Shown one piece after another: positions 7,301 to 10,279 of a stretch of DNA of 10,279 bases. Under the pieces are notes generated by a model. The model was not told the origin of the DNA and made no database searches. It worked only from the letters and a program-made list of their open reading frames with translations. The stretch comes from an uncultured Collinsella sp. Lineage in GTDB: Bacteria > Actinomycetota > Coriobacteriia > Coriobacteriales > Coriobacteriaceae. The DNA lies in assembly GCA_902475825.1 (NCBI GenBank), contig CABSBA010000041.1, forward strand, positions 1 to 10,279, given 5' to 3'. Made by a program: the position numbers and the translations under genes. Within the stretch, counting starts at the first letter, position 1; each line of letters opens with the position of its first letter.

Positions 7301-7984
7301 GAGTTTATGGGCCTTATGAAGGACGAGGGCTTCTATATGGATTCCGACGCGCAGGCGGTTGAGGCCAACAAGCGCGTTGTGCAGATTCTGAAGAACCCGC
7401 ATCCGTACCGCGAGGTTCGCGAGCTCCACGATCTGATGGAGCCGGTCATGGTGGCTCACAAGCAGATGGTCGATGCCAAGCGCAAGGAGACGCTGGACGA
7501 CATTGCCGCGCAGATGGCACAGGTACACGAATATGCCCAGAGCCAGGACGGCTATGCCAAGCTTGCCGAGCGCGCTATCGAGAACGCCGGCCGCATGGCT
7601 AACTCGTTTGAGAGCCGTGCTCACGCCGCCACCAAGGCGAGCGAGCTTGCCGCGCTCAAGCAGCAGCTGATTGAGTATTGCGACCGTGCGTGCGAGAAGA
7701 TTGATACCGCAATCGATGAGGAGAAGGCCCGCCAGCAGCGTGAGAGCCGCCACAAAGAGGTCACGCCGACCGGCGAGATCGTTACCACGATCAAGGACAA
7801 CGACAAGGACGCCCCGACGACCGTAAAGCCCGTACCCGCGCCCAGGATTAAAAAGCTGCGCCTGGCCGACCTGGGTGAGCGCAAAAAGCTGGAGAGCGAA
7901 AGCGACATCGACGCCTATCTTGCCCAGCTCCGCGTGCGCTTGCTTGCCGAGCTGCAGGGCAACGACGCCATCCGCCTGAGCTAA
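4334..7984 (+). CDS. brxC: BREX ATPase BrxC (P-loop, DUF499/PglY-like)
   Basis: This 1216-residue protein has the usual BrxC size. It is the large AAA-type ATPase of BREX, thought to power or gate the defence complex on DNA. The N-terminal third contains Walker A GFFGSGKS (70-77), preceded by VWISG, and Walker B RLLFMADEVGQFI (261-273) with Asp267-Glu268. A sensor-like VWVMVTSQE (302-310) follows, so ATP hydrolysis looks intact. The rest is long, charged and helical, with probable coiled coil around 1060-1150, then a linker rich in Thr, Pro and Lys and a conserved-looking tail (KKLRLADLGERKKLESESDI). The ATG follows AGGAG (4323-4327), which overlaps the brxB stop. pglX begins 30 bases after the stop. 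Base composition (58% GC in a sampled 60-base row) is that of brxA and brxB and lower than in the body of pglX. Confidence 0.97.
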   Translation: MIIQDLFSKDINRSINGVVKVQDASDESVRQELDEYVVTRELQGHFAHFFEAYDKALDVPTDNMGVWISGFFGSGKSHFLKMLSYLLQNDEIAGKPAVDYFDGKISDPIVAARVRRCCEVPTEAILFNIDSKGGQWKEGDTSRTALLRAFERVFFEHLGFFGEDLKLARLEQHIDSKGKTQEFRAAYERIGGGNWLEDRESYSYFEDDIVEALQEVLSMSEQAARHWFDGTEDDAIAADTFAKMVKQYADKRAEECGGEFRLLFMADEVGQFIGSDADMSTSLMLSLQTLVEELGSRCGGRVWVMVTSQEAIDEVAMIVGDDFSKIQGRFNTRLSLSSSSVDEVIQRRVLQKNDAAEAKLQQDYEAQSTVLKNVFSFDGSRSDLIGYASRSDFTASYPFVGYQFKVLPDVMTEVRKHGVKAKHMSTGERSMLSAFQESAQAIQDQEVGALVPFWRFFDTIAKDLEHGVIQVVTRAERAAEDGHGLKAQDVKVLKLLYLIRYIDYIKSNVENISILMVDVMDVDKAALKDRVKESLDRLVRENYVARQGDAYNFLTDEEQDISRAISETPVDAALIIEGIKKSLFSGIYTATKLRVGANDFPFDRYVDDSAYGVAQGGMKLNVVTVADDLSRADDAELAVKSANIALVILADDIDYFDDLQNVAKIRKYRKTINTEALAPSTQQIIQAKMKEATFVEREAAKLLEEAVLHARVAVNGSMITVRAAKPADVFDQALSKLTDAIFTKADYIADPAKADEDIRATLRGANQMALDGQSSQNARAEKEVADFLHAQTRLSLNTTMGDLQRKFQAAPYGWREIDIANVVAQLVVSQRATITAAGANVAPADSRMVAFLRKDADKAQVRERVKMSDELIKKVNRVLRETFGANRDISNEDELAATVVETLAGFKNECVELTNNNFTGLAPAYPYPGLKVLEDGIKLTTRLLDNQNDAQTLFNAFVKAQDDLDDWKEDYDQVTFFFESQKPVFDKAVEFMGLMKDEGFYMDSDAQAVEANKRVVQILKNPHPYREVRELHDLMEPVMVAHKQMVDAKRKETLDDIAAQMAQVHEYAQSQDGYAKLAERAIENAGRMANSFESRAHAATKASELAALKQQLIEYCDRACEKIDTAIDEEKARQQRESRHKEVTPTGEIVTTIKDNDKDAPTTVKPVPAPRIKKLRLADLGERKKLESESDIDAYLAQLRVRLLAELQGNDAIRLS

Positions 7985-8014
7985 CCAAGAACCACCGGGG
8001 AAGGGCAGACCGCC

Positions 8015-10279
8015 ATGAACGATACCGCCATCAAGAACTACTGCATCTGGGCCCGCAACGAGCTCATCGCCGGCGTCGAGGCCCGCATGAGGCTCTACGG
8101 CGTGGCCGAGGGCGCCGAGCCCGCCGGCGCGACGGCGGTGGGCGGGCGCGCCCTGTCCCCGGAGGAGACCGGGTGGCGCGACGCCCTGCTGCGCGCCGGC
8201 GCCGAGGAGGGCCTGGAGCACCTGCGCGACCGCGCCGCCTACACCTGGTTCAACCGCATCGCCGCCGTGCGCTACATGGAGGTCCACGACTTCCTGCCCT
8301 CCCGCGTGCGCATGTTCACCCGCCCGGCGGCGGACGGCTCCTGGGAGCTGGGCAGCCAGGCCGCGGACGAGGCGCTCGACGTGGAGATCGAGGGCGCCGA
8401 CCCGGTGCGCGTCGCCGAGCTCAAGCAGGCCGGCGAGGACGGGCCGCTGTTCCGCTACCTGTTCCTGGCCCAGTGCGCCGAGCTCTCAGGGTGCCTCCCC
8501 GGCGTGTTCCAGCCCGTTGACGCCTGCATGGCGCTGCTCCTGCCGGCCAACCTCATGGACCCCGACGGCGTCATCGGCCGCATGGTGGGCGACATCGACG
8601 AGGCCGACTGGGCCGACGTCCAGGTCCTGGGCTGGATGTACCAGTACTACAACTCCGAGGTCAAGGACGCCTTCTTCGCCTCCAAGGCCAAGGAGACCCC
8701 CGACACCATAGGCCCGGCCACCCAGCTGTTCACGCCCGACTGGATCGTTCGCTACATGGTGCAGAACTCGCTGGGGCGCCTGTGGATGCTCAACAACCCC
8801 GCGAGCCCGCTTCGCGACGAGATGGAGTACTACATCGAGCCCGACTCCGGGCACGAGGACTTCATCAGGATCGCCGGCCCCGAGGACATCTCCCTGTGCG
8901 ACCCGGCCTGCGGCTCGGGCCACATCCTGGTCTACGCCTTCGAGCTGCTGGCCAAGATGTACCTGGAGCGCGGCTACCGCGAGCGCGAGATCCCCGGGCT
9001 CGTCCTGTCGAAGAACCTGCACGGCATGGAGATCGACCCCCGCGCCGCCCAGATCGCGCGCCTGGCGCTGGCCATGTGCGCCCGCGGGCTGGACCGCCGC
9101 TTCTTCGGCCGCGGCGTGCGGGCCGACATCGCCGTGCTCGCGCCGGTGGCGCTGGGGGAGGGCGACGTGCCGCAGGGCAGCGCACTCGAGAAGAAGAAGG
9201 ACCTTGTCGACGCCCTGGCGCACCTGGACGAGGTGGGCTCGCTGCTCGCCCCGGCCGAGGGCGACCTCGCCGCGATCCGCGAGGCGATAGAGCTCACCGG
9301 CGGCGACGGCCTGTTCGGCAGCAGCTCCAAAGAGAAGCTCCGGCGCGCCCTTTCCGCCTGCGAGACCCTGGCCCGCCGCCACGGCTGCGTGGTGGCCAAC
9401 CCGCCCTACATGGGCAGCTCCAGCTTCGGCCCCTTCATGTCCAGGTGGGTCAAGAAGAGCTACCCCGACGTCAAGAGCGACCTGTGCACGTGCTTCATCG
9501 AGCGCGGCTTCAGCCTGGCGAAGGACCGCGGCTACGCGGCCATGATCACCATGCAGAGCTGGATGTTCCTGGGCAGCTTCGAGAAGATGCGCTCCTCGCT
9601 CATCGGGTCCAAGTCGATCCTGTCCATGCTGCACCTGGGCCCCCGCGCGTTCGATGCCATCGGCGGCGAGGTCGTCAACGTCACGGCCGATGTTGTCTAC
9701 AACGGCCGCGCGGCATGCGAGGGCGCCTACGTGCGCCTCGTCGACATCAACGGCAGCGAGGCCAAGCGCCAGAAGGCCCTCGAGGCGATCAAAAACCCCG
9801 ACTGCGGCTGGTTCTACCGCCGCGACGCCGAGACCTTCAGGCAGATCCCCGGCGCCCCCATCGCCTACTGGGCCAGCGATGCGTTATTGGGTGCGTTTCG
9901 TGTTGGTACCCCACTTGGTGAATGCTCAAAACTATGTACCGGGTTGCAGACTGGTGATAACGATTTATTTGTTCGGTATTGGTGGGAGCCTTCACGAGAT
10001 AACGAAATAACTTCTAGAGGCTCTTGGCCTAAGTGGGCTCCATTGAATAAAGGCGGGAATTACCGAAAGTGGTACGGCAATACCGATAACACCCTGTTTT
10101 GGGAGAACAACGGTGAGGCGGTTCGTTCGCACCGTAGCTCTGTAATTCGAAATCCAAAGTACTATGGGCAATTCGGTCTAACGTGGGGAACCCTAACAGT
10201 CGGCCCACTTTCTATGCGATTCGTGGATTACCCTTCGATCCCCACTGATGTTGGCTGCATGGTTTATGAGAATGATGAA
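8015..10279 (+). CDS. pglX: BREX adenine-N6 DNA methyltransferase PglX, 3' end outside the window
   Basis: The frame is open from ATG 8015 to the right edge, giving 755 codons of a protein usually about 1150-1250 residues long. PglX methylates adenine in a short asymmetric DNA motif to mark self DNA and is also needed for phage exclusion. The start resembles other PglX proteins (MNDTAIKNYCIWARNELI). The SAM-binding motif is DPACGSGHIL (296-305) and the catalytic motif is NPPY (462-465), the order of gamma-type adenine methyltransferases. The conserved junction IPGAPIAYWAS (611-621) leads into GLQTGDN (643-649) of the target-recognition half. GGGGAAGGG (7997-8005) provides the binding site. 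Codons up to about 622 are almost all G- or C-ending (20 of 20 in codons 10-29). After about codon 624 this drops sharply (9 of 20 in codons 640-659), with no frame break, so the gene appears mosaic. Confidence 0.97.
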   Translation, partial: MNDTAIKNYCIWARNELIAGVEARMRLYGVAEGAEPAGATAVGGRALSPEETGWRDALLRAGAEEGLEHLRDRAAYTWFNRIAAVRYMEVHDFLPSRVRMFTRPAADGSWELGSQAADEALDVEIEGADPVRVAELKQAGEDGPLFRYLFLAQCAELSGCLPGVFQPVDACMALLLPANLMDPDGVIGRMVGDIDEADWADVQVLGWMYQYYNSEVKDAFFASKAKETPDTIGPATQLFTPDWIVRYMVQNSLGRLWMLNNPASPLRDEMEYYIEPDSGHEDFIRIAGPEDISLCDPACGSGHILVYAFELLAKMYLERGYREREIPGLVLSKNLHGMEIDPRAAQIARLALAMCARGLDRRFFGRGVRADIAVLAPVALGEGDVPQGSALEKKKDLVDALAHLDEVGSLLAPAEGDLAAIREAIELTGGDGLFGSSSKEKLRRALSACETLARRHGCVVANPPYMGSSSFGPFMSRWVKKSYPDVKSDLCTCFIERGFSLAKDRGYAAMITMQSWMFLGSFEKMRSSLIGSKSILSMLHLGPRAFDAIGGEVVNVTADVVYNGRAACEGAYVRLVDINGSEAKRQKALEAIKNPDCGWFYRRDAETFRQIPGAPIAYWASDALLGAFRVGTPLGECSKLCTGLQTGDNDLFVRYWWEPSRDNEITSRGSWPKWAPLNKGGNYRKWYGNTDNTLFWENNGEAVRSHRSSVIRNPKYYGQFGLTWGTLTVGPLSMRFVDYPSIPTDVGCMVYENDE
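9878..9890 (+). other. Composition breakpoint inside pglX
   Basis: This marks the in-frame switch from very GC-rich codons (last run gcc tac tgg gcc agc) to AT-richer codons (tta ttg ggt, then ttt cgt gtt ggt). Hand counts of 60-base rows give 70% GC at 8041, 65% at 9781, 47% at 9901 and 42% at 9961. It coincides with the end of the methyltransferase body and the beginning of the recognition domain. Confidence 0.75.

Noticed and set aside
7121-8287. 388-codon minus-strand frame across the brxC-pglX junction
   Set aside because: It spans the ends of two real genes on the other strand and has shadow composition and no motif.
8486-9634. 382-codon minus-strand frame opposite pglX
   Set aside because: It is opposite the SAM-binding and NPPY motifs of pglX. 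Long antisense frames are expected in DNA with about 70% GC.
8782-9921. 379-codon plus-strand frame overlapping pglX
   Set aside because: The peptide is Arg/Pro/Gly/His-rich, out of frame with the clear methyltransferase, and ends just after the composition break where GC bias relaxes and stops reappear.
8015-10279. pglX as a pseudogene or frameshifted gene because of the composition break
   Set aside because: Codon-by-codon translation stays open with PglX-like sequence on both sides of 9884. The break is compositional, not a frame change.

Overview
The window looks like a chromosomal segment from a moderately high-GC Gram-positive gut-type bacterium. Coriobacteriia, perhaps Collinsella, is my best guess from codon use, the C-terminal ACT-type SerA and the serC-serA pair. 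No rRNA or other marker confirms this. It joins a short housekeeping operon to a phage-defence operon transcribed the opposite way.

Region 1 (about 73-2515, minus strand) is a serine biosynthesis operon, serC then serA. They convert 3-phosphoglycerate to phosphoserine. A strong stem-loop at 73-103 ends it just past the serA stop. serA and serC each have a good ribosome binding site, and the 69-base gap holds a short GC-rich hairpin. Bases 1-72 show nothing recognisable.

Region 2 (2516-3025) is a divergent intergenic stretch of about 510 bases. It carries weak promoter-like boxes facing both ways, an unidentified and doubtful 69-codon reading frame, a GC-rich dyad, and a small perfect hairpin just before the defence genes. 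No regulator gene such as brxR is seen here.

Region 3 (3026-10279, plus strand) is the 5' part of a type 1 BREX (bacteriophage exclusion) operon in canonical order: brxA, brxB, brxC and pglX, with gaps of 3, 9 and 30 bases. BrxC is a large P-loop ATPase. PglX is the adenine-N6 methyltransferase that marks self DNA, and it runs off the right edge after 755 codons. pglZ and brxL, needed to complete a type 1 set, would be expected downstream. BREX itself is a described system, so the operon is not new.

The most interesting signal is in pglX. Codons 1 to about 622 are extremely GC-rich, richer than brxA-C. At about base 9884 the composition falls abruptly in frame, exactly where the methyltransferase body passes into the C-terminal target-recognition part. 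This points to exchange, or possibly DNA inversion, of the specificity half.
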